Below the pieces are notes generated by a model, which was not told where the DNA came from, did not search any database, and worked only from the letters and a program-made list of their open reading frames with translations. DNA of 5,873 nucleotides from an uncultured Taibaiella sp. (GTDB lineage Bacteria; Bacteroidota; Bacteroidia; Chitinophagales; Chitinophagaceae), in assembly GCA_946886975.1 (NCBI GenBank), contig CAMPJV010000177.1:1-5873 (forward strand), written 5' to 3'. Shown piece after piece: positions 1 to 5,583 of the stretch. A program made the position numbers and the translations under genes. The stretch's first letter is position 1; each line of letters begins with the position of its first letter.

Positions 1-117
1 CTGCAGAAATCCTGGCTCATGATACATCACCTCCATATCAAAGATGGTCTGATAGAACTGTTTAGTGCGCTCTATATCTGCAACTGCAAGCGATATATGA
101 GTAAGTCCGTATGTTAT
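1..117 (-). CDS. VOC family (glyoxalase / bleomycin-resistance fold) protein, N-terminal fragment, cut by left edge
   Basis: Reading the minus strand from 117 down to 1 gives 39 uninterrupted codons. They begin I-T-Y-G-L-T-H-I-S-L-A-V-A-D-I and continue with ERTKQFYQTIFDMEV, the first beta-alpha-beta unit of a VOC domain. The His in THISLAV is at the position of the usual first metal ligand of glyoxalase I-like enzymes, and FY..IFDMEV matches the helix and turn that follow. The rest of the domain lies beyond the left edge, so substrate and reaction cannot be named; the fold covers glyoxalases, ring-cleaving dioxygenases and antibiotic-binding proteins. The frame is closed upstream by TAG at 165-163, and no ATG, GTG or TTG lies between that stop and the conserved region. 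The best-placed start is the ATA at 117-115, which would make the protein begin at the expected point. Either a non-canonical start is used, or the start codon has been lost or misread. Family assignment is fairly sure; an intact gene is not. Confidence 0.68.
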   Translation of the reverse strand, partial: MTYGLTHISLAVADIERTKQFYQTIFDMEVMYHEPGFLQ

Positions 118-251
118 TGAAGTGGCCAGTTTCTTCTGGATTATTATAGATAAAGATAAGCACTAAGCTCCTTATCGCCGCGTTGGCAGCCGCCTCAGCC
201 GTTCCTATGGCATATTTTTTAGACAAGAGTAGAGTCATAAACTTCTGCAAT
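118..251. other. Intergenic region between divergent VOC and dehydrogenase genes
   Basis: These 134 nt should hold the start signals of both divergent genes. On the minus strand, TATCTTTA at 158-151 differs from the Bacteroidota -7 consensus TAnnTTTG only at the last base and lies about 33 nt before the ATA of the VOC frame. No convincing -33 partner is visible. On the plus strand no TAnnTTTG match is evident. The dehydrogenase frame is open back to about 150, after a TAG at 147-149. From 165 to 233 it reads as an Ala-rich hydrophobic stretch containing KLLIAALAAASAVP, followed by LDKSR, which resembles a signal-anchor sequence more than random DNA. Confidence 0.45.
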
Positions 252-1406
252 ATGCTAGCTATGGACTATCGCGGCCCCTTCAGAGTTCGCACCGCACAGA
301 AACCATATCCGGAGATCCAACACCCTAATGATGCCATTGTTCGTGTTGTGCGTTCCTGCATCTGCGGTTCTGACCTGCACCTCTATCACGGGCTCGTACC
401 GGATACGCGGGTAGGCACTACTTTCGGTCACGAGTTCATTGGGGTGGTGGAGGAGGTTGGTGCCTCTGTACAGAATTTGAAAGTGGGCGACAGTGTCCTG
501 GTTCCTTTCAACATCGCCTGCGGGTCGTGTGCTTTCTGCCGACAGGAGCTATATGGCAACTGTCATGAATCCAACACCATGGCCACTGCTGTGGGCGGTA
601 TCTTCGGCTACTCCCACACCGCTGGTGGCTTCGATGGGGGACAGGCAGATTACGTGCGCGTTCCTTATGCTGACGTAGGCCCAATGATCATTCCCGACAA
701 TATGGATCCTGATGATGCTGTACTCTTGACGGATGTTGTTCCTACTGGCTACCAGGCAGCTGAGATGGGTGGTATCAGACCGGGAGATACTGTCGTGATA
801 TTTGGCGCCGGCCCCATTGGTATTATGGCTGCAAAGTGCTCCTGGCTTTTCGGTGCTGCAAGGGTTATCGTCATTGATCAGCTTGAATACCGATTAGAAT
901 TTGCAAGAAATTATGCACAGTGTGAGGCCTACAACTTCAGGTCTATGGATGATCCTGTCGTATTCCTTAAGAAGACTACTGACTGGCTTGGTGCCGATGT
1001 ATGTATCGATGCGGTCGGTTGCGAAGCGGCGGGCAACCTGATGCAGACCTTGCTCGGACGCAAAATGCTGATGCAGGGCGGCTCTGCTACCGCGCTGCAC
1101 TGGGCTATCAATTCAGTGAAGAAGGGTGGGATAGTGTCTGTTGTTGGTGTGTACGGTCCCATCGATACTTTAGTGCCTATCGGAAATGTAGTCAATAAGG
1201 GACTTACCATTCGCGCAAACCAGGCGTCAGTGAAGCGCTTGTTGCCAAGGCTCGTTGATCACGTGCAGGCCGGACGTATCAATCCTAAGGCGCTCATCAC
1301 GCACAAGATCCCCCTGGAGGAGGTGTCCGAGGCGTACCATATATTCTCGGCTAAGCTGGACAACTGCATCAAGCCGGTCCTTATTCCTTCCGCCGCAAGA
1401 GCATAA
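252..1406 (+). CDS. Zinc-dependent medium-chain alcohol dehydrogenase, glutathione-independent formaldehyde dehydrogenase-like
   Basis: This 384-residue cytoplasmic oxidoreductase probably oxidises an alcohol or aldehyde with NAD+; the natural substrate cannot be read from sequence. Visible catalytic-zinc ligands are C38 (ICGSD), H60 (GHE) and D161 (LLTDVVPTGY). An Asp as third ligand is the pattern of Pseudomonas glutathione-independent formaldehyde dehydrogenase. The structural-zinc Cys set is complete at C90, C93, C96 and C104. The Rossmann motif GAGPIG is at 185-190 and beta-2 ends in D209, which favours NAD over NADP. The length fits the family (about 380-400). I chose the ATG at 252 because MLAMDYRGPFRV is where I expect family members to begin. 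Alternatives are ATG 261 and the in-frame ATG 207 or TTG 183, which would add a hydrophobic N-terminal extension. It is followed after 13 nt by the membrane-anchored unknown at 1420, so the two are probably co-transcribed. Confidence 0.92.
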   Translation: MLAMDYRGPFRVRTAQKPYPEIQHPNDAIVRVVRSCICGSDLHLYHGLVPDTRVGTTFGHEFIGVVEEVGASVQNLKVGDSVLVPFNIACGSCAFCRQELYGNCHESNTMATAVGGIFGYSHTAGGFDGGQADYVRVPYADVGPMIIPDNMDPDDAVLLTDVVPTGYQAAEMGGIRPGDTVVIFGAGPIGIMAAKCSWLFGAARVIVIDQLEYRLEFARNYAQCEAYNFRSMDDPVVFLKKTTDWLGADVCIDAVGCEAAGNLMQTLLGRKMLMQGGSATALHWAINSVKKGGIVSVVGVYGPIDTLVPIGNVVNKGLTIRANQASVKRLLPRLVDHVQAGRINPKALITHKIPLEEVSEAYHIFSAKLDNCIKPVLIPSAARA

Positions 1407-1419
1407 AATATTTGACATT

Positions 1420-1917
1420 ATGGAAAATCAGCACAGAGGCTTTTCGAATATAATTGGGTGGGGTGTAGATGCCAATCCTCAGAATGACCCTACCTATCCG
1501 ATGAAGAAGTGGAATGGCGACGACCACAAAGGCATTAGTTGGGAGCGGCCTCCGCTGCAGCAGGTAGATGTCGAGCTGCTGCGGTCTATCGAGCGGCCCA
1601 GCAACAGTGCCGTGTTTGGTACCTCAAACCCGCCTTCGGGCCTCAGCGGTGCTATCCGTCGTTACGCATTCCGTTACAGCGAGTCCAGCTATGGCCACTG
1701 GCTGCCGCTTGTGTTGGCCGACCGCATCAACGTCATAGAGGGCATCGTTGACGACTTAAAGCAGGGTCATATACCAAACATTATTGCCGAGCGGGGCTGG
1801 ACAGCCGAGTGGAAATACAACAGGCAAGGCCTTATAAAGAAGCTCGCTATCGCCGCGGCGGTCACTGCAGTTATAGTCCTGGTATCAAAGGGAAACGCTA
1901 AAGCCAGAAGAAGATAA
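1420..1917 (+). CDS. Conserved-looking hypothetical protein with C-terminal membrane anchor
   Basis: This 165-residue protein matches no domain I can name. The first 135 residues are soluble, hydrophilic and rich in aromatic residues, Pro and Gly, with GWGVDANPQNDPTYPMKK at 13-30, HKGISWERPP at 36-45, FGTSNPPSGLSGAIRRYAFRYS at about 66-87 and SSYGHWLPLVLADRINVIEG at 89-108. This density of Trp, Tyr, Pro and Gly points to a constrained fold. Residues 141-156 form one hydrophobic segment flanked by K140/K141 and by a basic tail ending KARRR, predicting a tail-anchored protein with both termini cytoplasmic. There are no Cys residues. I chose ATG 1420 because the open frame continues back to 1255 only inside the dehydrogenase gene, where the translation is Arg/Ser-rich out-of-frame sequence. 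I recall similar proteins encoded beside zinc alcohol dehydrogenases in other bacteria, which suggests a functional link, but I cannot verify that here. It may tether or assist the dehydrogenase; that is inference. Confidence 0.85.
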   Translation: MENQHRGFSNIIGWGVDANPQNDPTYPMKKWNGDDHKGISWERPPLQQVDVELLRSIERPSNSAVFGTSNPPSGLSGAIRRYAFRYSESSYGHWLPLVLADRINVIEGIVDDLKQGHIPNIIAERGWTAEWKYNRQGLIKKLAIAAAVTAVIVLVSKGNAKARRR

Positions 1918-1937
1918 GCATTACCATAGTCAGCTGC

Positions 1938-1963
1938 ACAAGAGCCTCACCTGGGGCTCTTGT
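1938..1963. terminator. Putative bidirectional terminator hairpin between convergent genes
   Basis: ACAAGAGCC and GGCTCTTGT form a perfect 9-bp stem. A T-G and a C-G pair can extend it to 11 bp with loop ACCT. It lies 20 nt after the stop of the gene at 1420-1917 and 5 nt beyond the stop of the convergent hydrolase gene. The U tract is weak on both strands (TTGTTCC on plus), so termination may be inefficient. Placement in a 51-nt convergent gap supports the role. Confidence 0.6.
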
Positions 1964-1968
1964 TCCTA

Positions 1969-2922
1969 TCAGTCACCATGAGACTCCATGTCAGGCCACG
2001 GTTGCCTGTCGCGTACATACTTGTCCAGGAAGTTCCTCGCGAGCCTGTCCACCTCCTCGGCATATTCCTTCAGGCCATGATCACCACCTTCAAACATCAC
2101 AAACCTGAAGGGATGTTTGTTGTCATAAAGCTTCCGCGTCATTTCAAAAGCCTGTTCTGGTGACACGCGCCAGTCCGAGCTGCCGTGCATTATCAGCAGG
2201 GGAGTGGTCTTACATATCTTGTCTGCAAAGTCCACCGCAGACCGTGCGCTCAGTGCGGCCTTTTTGTTAGTCTCGTAGTATGGCACCAGCTGAGCGTACA
2301 CGTAAGTTTCCATTTCTGCTCTTTCTTTAACGGTGTTAAATGAGTTCGCCATCCCTGCGCCAATAACCGCGGCTTTTATCTTGTTGGTCTTGGTCAGCGC
2401 ACTATAGGTCATCATTCCTCCTCTGCTCCACCCATACATCCCTATCCGCGATGTGTCCGCCTTGTCTATCTGGCCCAGAACAGCTACCAGGTTCACCACA
2501 TCGTTCACATCCTTCCCGCCAAATTCTTCTTTACCTTCTCCGCCGTCATTTCCCCTATACTGGCTCCCCACCACTATGTATCCCCAGCTTGCCACTGTCC
2601 CGAAAAACCTGAGCAGCATTCGCTCGTTTATTGCACCAAATTCACGGTTGCCTCCCCTGTTAAAGATGATGCATGGGTACTTCCCGGGCTTCTTTGGGAC
2701 TGCTGCGAATCCCTTCACCTTCAACCCGTCCGACAGGTAGGTGATTCTCGAAAAGGATATTTGCTCTGCTATGTTCCCGGCTTCAGGAAAGGCCGTTCGC
2801 ATCTTGATAAGTGTGCTGTCAGCAAAGCGGAATTCCTCTGTGCTTATCAGCTTACCATCCTGCGCAAAGCTGCAGTAATGACTCAGAGCGCTAACGGCAA
2901 CGAACAACAGCAGTGTTTTCAT
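1969..2922 (-). CDS. Secreted alpha/beta hydrolase, prolyl oligopeptidase (S9)-like
   Basis: This 317-residue protein has a type I signal peptide (MKTLL, hydrophobic core, SFA|QDG), predicting cleavage after A20 and export to the periplasm. The mature part is an alpha/beta hydrolase. The nucleophile is S166 in GWSRGG, the acid D250 in HGSSDWRV and the base H282 in GGDHGL. NRGGNRE (88-94) after strand 3 is the likely oxyanion-hole region, and QYRGNDGGEG (121-130) is typical of S9/acylaminoacyl-peptidase-type domains. At this length there is no room for the beta-propeller of full prolyl oligopeptidases, so it is a stand-alone catalytic domain that could be a peptidase or an esterase. It is a single-gene unit: the upstream glutamate dehydrogenase ends in a strong terminator and a TACATTTG element lies 38 nt before the ATG. 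The start is the only one that gives a proper signal peptide. Fold and triad are sure; substrate is unknown. Confidence 0.9.
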   Translation of the reverse strand: MKTLLLFVAVSALSHYCSFAQDGKLISTEEFRFADSTLIKMRTAFPEAGNIAEQISFSRITYLSDGLKVKGFAAVPKKPGKYPCIIFNRGGNREFGAINERMLLRFFGTVASWGYIVVGSQYRGNDGGEGKEEFGGKDVNDVVNLVAVLGQIDKADTSRIGMYGWSRGGMMTYSALTKTNKIKAAVIGAGMANSFNTVKERAEMETYVYAQLVPYYETNKKAALSARSAVDFADKICKTTPLLIMHGSSDWRVSPEQAFEMTRKLYDNKHPFRFVMFEGGDHGLKEYAEEVDRLARNFLDKYVRDRQPWPDMESHGD

Positions 2923-2959
2923 GTGTCTATGGTTTTACAGAAGGAAAAGTCGCTTCAAT

Positions 2960-2967
2960 CAAATGTA
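2960..2967 (-). promoter_or_regulatory. Bacteroidota -7-like promoter element for the hydrolase gene
   Basis: The minus strand reads TACATTTG, an exact match to the TAnnTTTG -7 consensus of the Bacteroidota primary sigma factor, 37 nt upstream of the hydrolase ATG and downstream of the glutamate dehydrogenase terminator. The stretch before it is AT-rich (ATTAATATATCAT). I see no TTG-type -33 element at the usual distance, so the promoter may be weak or need an activator. Confidence 0.5.
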
Positions 2968-3004
2968 ATGATATATTAATGGGTTGCTCTTGTTGCCCGG
3001 ACAT

Positions 3005-3030
3005 AAAAAAAGCTGCCCGAAGACAGCTTT
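3005..3030 (-). terminator. Intrinsic terminator of the glutamate dehydrogenase transcript
   Basis: On the minus strand AAAGCTGTC and GGCAGCTTT pair over 9 positions (one T-G wobble) around a TTCG tetraloop closed by C-G. A run of seven T residues follows, three of them in the stem. The hairpin begins 22 nt after the glutamate dehydrogenase stop codon. A stable UUCG loop plus U tract is a textbook Rho-independent terminator, and it isolates the hydrolase gene from the ccm-gdh transcript. Confidence 0.88.
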
Positions 3031-3052
3031 CATATTTATGTGTGATAAATGA

Positions 3053-4495
3053 CTATGGGAAAATGCCAAGCTCTTCGTATGCCACACCTACTTTGTTGAT
3101 CGCAACAACGAAGGCCGCTGTACGCATATCCGGTATGTTCAGGCTCAGCATAGTGTCACGGATCTCATGATAAGAACCGATCATCGTATCCTCAAGGCCG
3201 GAGTAAACCAGGTCAACTTCGTCAGGACCATGCAGCAATTGCTTGCGCTCCAGATCAGTAACCGCTTTACCTGTCAGGTTCTCTACCGTCTGGATGATAG
3301 CAGAGTTCTGGTTCTCACTAAAACGCTTGTCCATACGTCCAAAACGCACGTGGCTCAGGTTCTTCAGCCACTCGAAGTATGATACAGTCACACCACCGGC
3401 GTTCAGGTACATGTCAGGTACCACGATTACACCCTTTGCGTTCAATATCACGTCAGCTTCAGGAGACAACGGTCCGTTAGCGCCTTCACCTATTACTTTA
3501 GCTCTTATGCGGTCTGCATTAGAAGCGTTGATTACATTCTCAAGTGCCGCGGGTATCAGGATATCGCACTCCTGCTCCATGGTCTCAGCGCTGTTGGTAA
3601 ACTCAGTCGCACCAGGATAGCCAAGGATAGAACCTGTAGCCTTGCGGTGTTCTATCACCTTCGCCAGGTCCAGACCCTTAGGGTCATAGATGCCGCCCTC
3701 GTACTCACAAAGTCCTACTAACACAGCACCTCCTTCGTGGAAGAACTTGGCAGCATGGTAACCCACGTTTCCAAGACCTTGCACTATCACTCTCTTGCCA
3801 GCTATGCCGGTAGGAAGGCCAAAGCGTTCCATATCTTCTTTCACGTTCACCACCTCGCGTATGCCGTAATACACACCAAGGCCGGTAGCCTCAGTACGTC
3901 CGCGCACACCGCCCTGGCTCACAGGCTTTCCTGTCACACAGCCAAGAGAGTTGATATCACCCGGATTCAGCGAAGCGTAAGTATCAGCTATCCAGCTCAT
4001 CTCTCGCGCGCCTGTACCGTAGTCAGGAGCCGGCACGTCTATGCCTGCGCCAATAAAGTTCTTCTTAACTAGTTCTGATGTATAACGGCGGGTGATCTTC
4101 TCCAGCTCATATACAGTGTAGTTCTTCGGGTTGATCTTGATTCCCCCTTTGCCGCCACCAAATGGCACGTTCACTATCGCGCACTTGTAGGTCATCAGGG
4201 CTGCAAGTGCCATCACTTCATCCTGGTTCACATCCATGCTATAGCGGATACCGCCTTTACACGGCAGCTTGTGATGTGAGTGCTGTACTCGGTAAGCTTC
4301 TATTACCTCAATTTTCTCTCCTATGCGCACCGGGAATTTTACTCTGTAAACAGAATTACAGGCTTTTATTTGCTCCAGGATACCTGACTCAAATCGTGTG
4401 AATGTCGCGGCCTTATCAAAGTTGCGCTCCACACCTTGAAAGAAGCTATAATGCTCCTGAGGCTTTGCGGACTTGGCAGTTGCAGTTTCTACCAT
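3053..4495 (-). CDS. NAD(P)-dependent glutamate dehydrogenase (Glu/Leu/Phe/Val dehydrogenase family)
   Basis: This 480-residue cytoplasmic enzyme interconverts glutamate and 2-oxoglutarate plus ammonia. The substrate-binding domain carries K80 in KGGIRY, K104 in MTYKCA, K116 in PFGGGKGGI and D158 in VPAPDYGT. Their order and spacing (24, 12, 42) closely follow the catalytic Lys/Lys/Lys/Asp set of the Clostridium symbiosum enzyme (24, 12, 40). The Rossmann domain has GLGNVG at 240-245. The second beta strand ends GLCEYEGG, and E264 there suggests NAD+ preference, since an acidic residue usually holds the adenosine ribose; this is inference. [12 protein letters not shown] (365-376) is the conserved C-terminal pivot region. 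Length is a little above the common 410-450 of short hexameric enzymes, mostly because of a polar N-terminal leader and an insertion around 381-430. It starts 25 nt after the CcmD-like gene with no visible promoter between, so it is probably read from the ccm transcript. Leucine or phenylalanine dehydrogenase activity is less likely at this length. Confidence 0.93.
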   Translation of the reverse strand: MVETATAKSAKPQEHYSFFQGVERNFDKAATFTRFESGILEQIKACNSVYRVKFPVRIGEKIEVIEAYRVQHSHHKLPCKGGIRYSMDVNQDEVMALAALMTYKCAIVNVPFGGGKGGIKINPKNYTVYELEKITRRYTSELVKKNFIGAGIDVPAPDYGTGAREMSWIADTYASLNPGDINSLGCVTGKPVSQGGVRGRTEATGLGVYYGIREVVNVKEDMERFGLPTGIAGKRVIVQGLGNVGYHAAKFFHEGGAVLVGLCEYEGGIYDPKGLDLAKVIEHRKATGSILGYPGATEFTNSAETMEQECDILIPAALENVINASNADRIRAKVIGEGANGPLSPEADVILNAKGVIVVPDMYLNAGGVTVSYFEWLKNLSHVRFGRMDKRFSENQNSAIIQTVENLTGKAVTDLERKQLLHGPDEVDLVYSGLEDTMIGSYHEIRDTMLSLNIPDMRTAAFVVAINKVGVAYEELGIFP

Positions 4496-4520
4496 AACGG
4501 TTTTTAGTTAAAGAATTGGA

Positions 4521-4733
4521 TTATTTAGATTTTTCAAGTTTGGATATCTTACGGTCCAGGCGTACCATGAACAGGATAATGCCCGCAAAGATAGTTGCTA
4601 ATACTAAAACGACCACGTATATTTTGCCGTCTTTACGCAGTGCATCAGCCATTTCCGGCTGTGTCTCCTGGGCAATAGATGTGGCAAATGTGGTCAGTAA
4701 AATCAGTGTGGTCAATAAGGATGCCTTACGCAT
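4521..4733 (-). CDS. CcmD-like small membrane protein of cytochrome c maturation
   Basis: This 70-residue protein begins with a signal-peptide-like segment (MRKASLL, hydrophobic core to about 20, TSIA|Q). A short acidic/polar linker with ADALRKDGKIY follows, then one transmembrane helix at about 38-57 (YVVVLVLATIFAGIILFMV) and a basic tail RLDRKISKLEKSK. A single helix with a charged cytoplasmic tail is the plan of CcmD, which helps CcmC release holo-CcmE and stabilises the CcmABC complex. Homology to proteobacterial CcmD is weak at sequence level, so the call depends on size, topology and position 12 nt after ccmC. The cleavable-looking signal differs from proteobacterial CcmD; if it is cleaved the mature protein would have about 49 residues and its N terminus outside. 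The start ATG is the only candidate giving the signal sequence. Confidence 0.8.
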   Translation of the reverse strand: MRKASLLTTLILLTTFATSIAQETQPEMADALRKDGKIYVVVLVLATIFAGIILFMVRLDRKISKLEKSK

Positions 4734-4745
4734 TAACTGTATGTT

Positions 4746-5426
4746 TTAGCTCTGTCTTGTGTCAAAGTTGTTTTCTCTTCTGTGCTCCACCAGTTTCGTC
4801 CTGATCTTCAGCGTGCTCATCCATGCGCCCAGCAGGGTCCATCCTATCACGGCCGGGTAAAACACCTTCCTCATGTCTGCGTCAAGATCGTATGTATTGA
4901 AGCCCGGATTCCCGCCGTTGCCAGGGTGCAGGCTGTCTACCATTCTTGGCAATATCCATAGCAGCGGTATCATCATGGCAAAGGCAAATATGTTATACAC
5001 CGCACTTATCTTCGCCCTCTTCTCCTCATCCTTCATTCCACCCCTCAGTATCAGGTAAGCAAAGTAGATCAGCATGCACAGCGCCGTCCCAAGTTGCTTA
5101 GGGTCATTGCTCCACGGCGACCCCCAGGTGAAGTTTGCCCACTCCATTCCCGTCAGCATCCCCAGCACGCTAAATAGTATCCCAACCTTTGTAAGCTCAG
5201 CAGAGTTGATATCATGGACCAGGTTACCCGTTTTCAGGTACTTGACGGCATAGATGAAAGAAGCAAAGAACAGGATGATCATCGTAAACCACATCGGTAC
5301 GTGGAAGTAAAGGTTCCTGATAGTCTCGTTAATGATGTGAAGCGGGGGAACAGGTAAAAGAAATCCTGCAACTACAGTATAACCCACAAGAAGAACACAC
5401 AGTACTTTCCACCAGGATTGCCGCAT
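4746..5426 (-). CDS. ccmC: CcmC/CcsA-family haem-handling protein of cytochrome c maturation (System I)
   Basis: This 226-residue integral membrane protein would bind haem at the periplasmic face and pass it to the chaperone CcmE. From the ATG at 5426 there are six hydrophobic segments, at about 8-26, 41-61, 80-96, 112-128, 142-160 and 189-205, as in CcmC. The Trp-rich haem-binding motif between segments 3 and 4 reads WANFTWGSPWSNDP, a variant of the usual WG..W.WD.R. Candidate axial histidines are H42 (LYFHVPMW) and H167 (SLHPGNGG), matching the two conserved His positions of CcmC. I prefer ATG 5426 over an in-frame TTG at 5438 because MRQSWWKVL fits the family start and because a -7-like element lies at 5454-5447, which would leave almost no leader for the TTG. 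The CcmD-like gene follows after 12 nt. CcsA of System II is much longer at its haem domain, so CcmC is the better name. Confidence 0.92.
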   Translation of the reverse strand: MRQSWWKVLCVLLVGYTVVAGFLLPVPPLHIINETIRNLYFHVPMWFTMIILFFASFIYAVKYLKTGNLVHDINSAELTKVGILFSVLGMLTGMEWANFTWGSPWSNDPKQLGTALCMLIYFAYLILRGGMKDEEKRAKISAVYNIFAFAMMIPLLWILPRMVDSLHPGNGGNPGFNTYDLDADMRKVFYPAVIGWTLLGAWMSTLKIRTKLVEHRRENNFDTRQS

Positions 5427-5446
5427 AAGTGCTTGCAAAATTTTGG

Positions 5447-5454
5447 CAAAGGTA
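5447..5454 (-). promoter_or_regulatory. Bacteroidota -7-like promoter element before ccmC
   Basis: The minus strand reads TACCTTTG, an exact TAnnTTTG match, ending 20 nt before the ccmC ATG. A TTTG lies only 13 nt upstream of it, which is closer than the usual -33 spacing. An 8-mer with two free positions occurs by chance fairly often, so this is suggestive only. It would allow ccmC, ccmD and gdh to be expressed independently of ccmB. Confidence 0.45.
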
Positions 5455-5464
5455 AAAGAATAAT

Positions 5465-5488
5465 GTTCAAATGGCTGATTTGTTGAAC
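5465..5488. repeat. Short inverted repeat (possible operator) upstream of ccmC
   Basis: GTTCAA at 5465-5470 and TTGAAC at 5483-5488 are perfect 6-bp arms 12 nt apart. A nested CAAAT/ATTTG pair with a 5-nt loop lies inside. The element begins 10 nt upstream of the -7-like element at 5454-5447, so it covers the -33 region of the putative ccmC promoter, where a regulator would act. A protein-binding site is inferred from symmetry and position alone. Confidence 0.35.
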
Positions 5489-5549
5489 CTAAATAGTTTA
5501 GAAGAGATTTTCCACCTGTAATCGGCAGAGGTCACTCGCGTTCTATACT

Positions 5550-5568
5550 CCCTCCATTTCGGGGAGGG
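5550..5568. repeat. G/C-rich hairpin resembling a dispersed intergenic repeat
   Basis: CCCTCC (5550-5555) and GGAGGG (5563-5568) form a 6-bp stem around ATTTCGG, followed by TCGGCGAGGGGC to 5580. The purine/pyrimidine-segregated composition is unlike everything else in the window and resembles the CCCTC..GAAA..GAGGG palindromes that I recall as repeated between genes in Bacteroidota genomes. It lies 15 nt beyond the ccmB stop. No U tract follows on the minus strand, so it is not a standard intrinsic terminator, though it could attenuate readthrough or protect the ccmB 3' end. Confidence 0.5.
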
Positions 5569-5583
5569 TCGGCGAGGGGCCTT

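Noticed and set aside
62..250. A 62-codon minus-strand open frame across the left intergenic region
   Set aside because: It overlaps the VOC coding frame in another register, ends inside it, and resembles no family; the VOC frame gives a clear domain match.
929..1210. A 93-codon antisense frame inside the dehydrogenase gene
   Set aside because: It lies fully opposite a well-supported gene and has no recognisable motif.
1255..1419. Upstream extension of the tail-anchored protein's frame into the dehydrogenase gene
   Set aside because: The translation is Arg/Ser-rich out-of-frame sequence of the dehydrogenase. The ATG at 1420 gives a natural start right after its stop.
1403..1420. TTTGACATT before the gene at 1420 as a promoter
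   Set aside because: It only partly matches TAnnTTTG and sits within a 13-nt intergenic gap where co-transcription is more likely.
2453..2740. A 95-codon plus-strand frame opposite the hydrolase
   Set aside because: It is antisense to the catalytic core region of the hydrolase and Pro/Ser-rich, as expected for a shadow frame.
3243..4072. Long plus-strand frames (125 and 111 codons) opposite glutamate dehydrogenase
   Set aside because: They are reverse-strand shadows of a conserved enzyme, with low-complexity Ser/His/Thr-rich translations and no start context.
5427..5438. TTG at 5438 as the ccmC start
   Set aside because: The ATG four codons later matches the family start and leaves a sensible leader after the -7-like element; the TTG would be almost leaderless.
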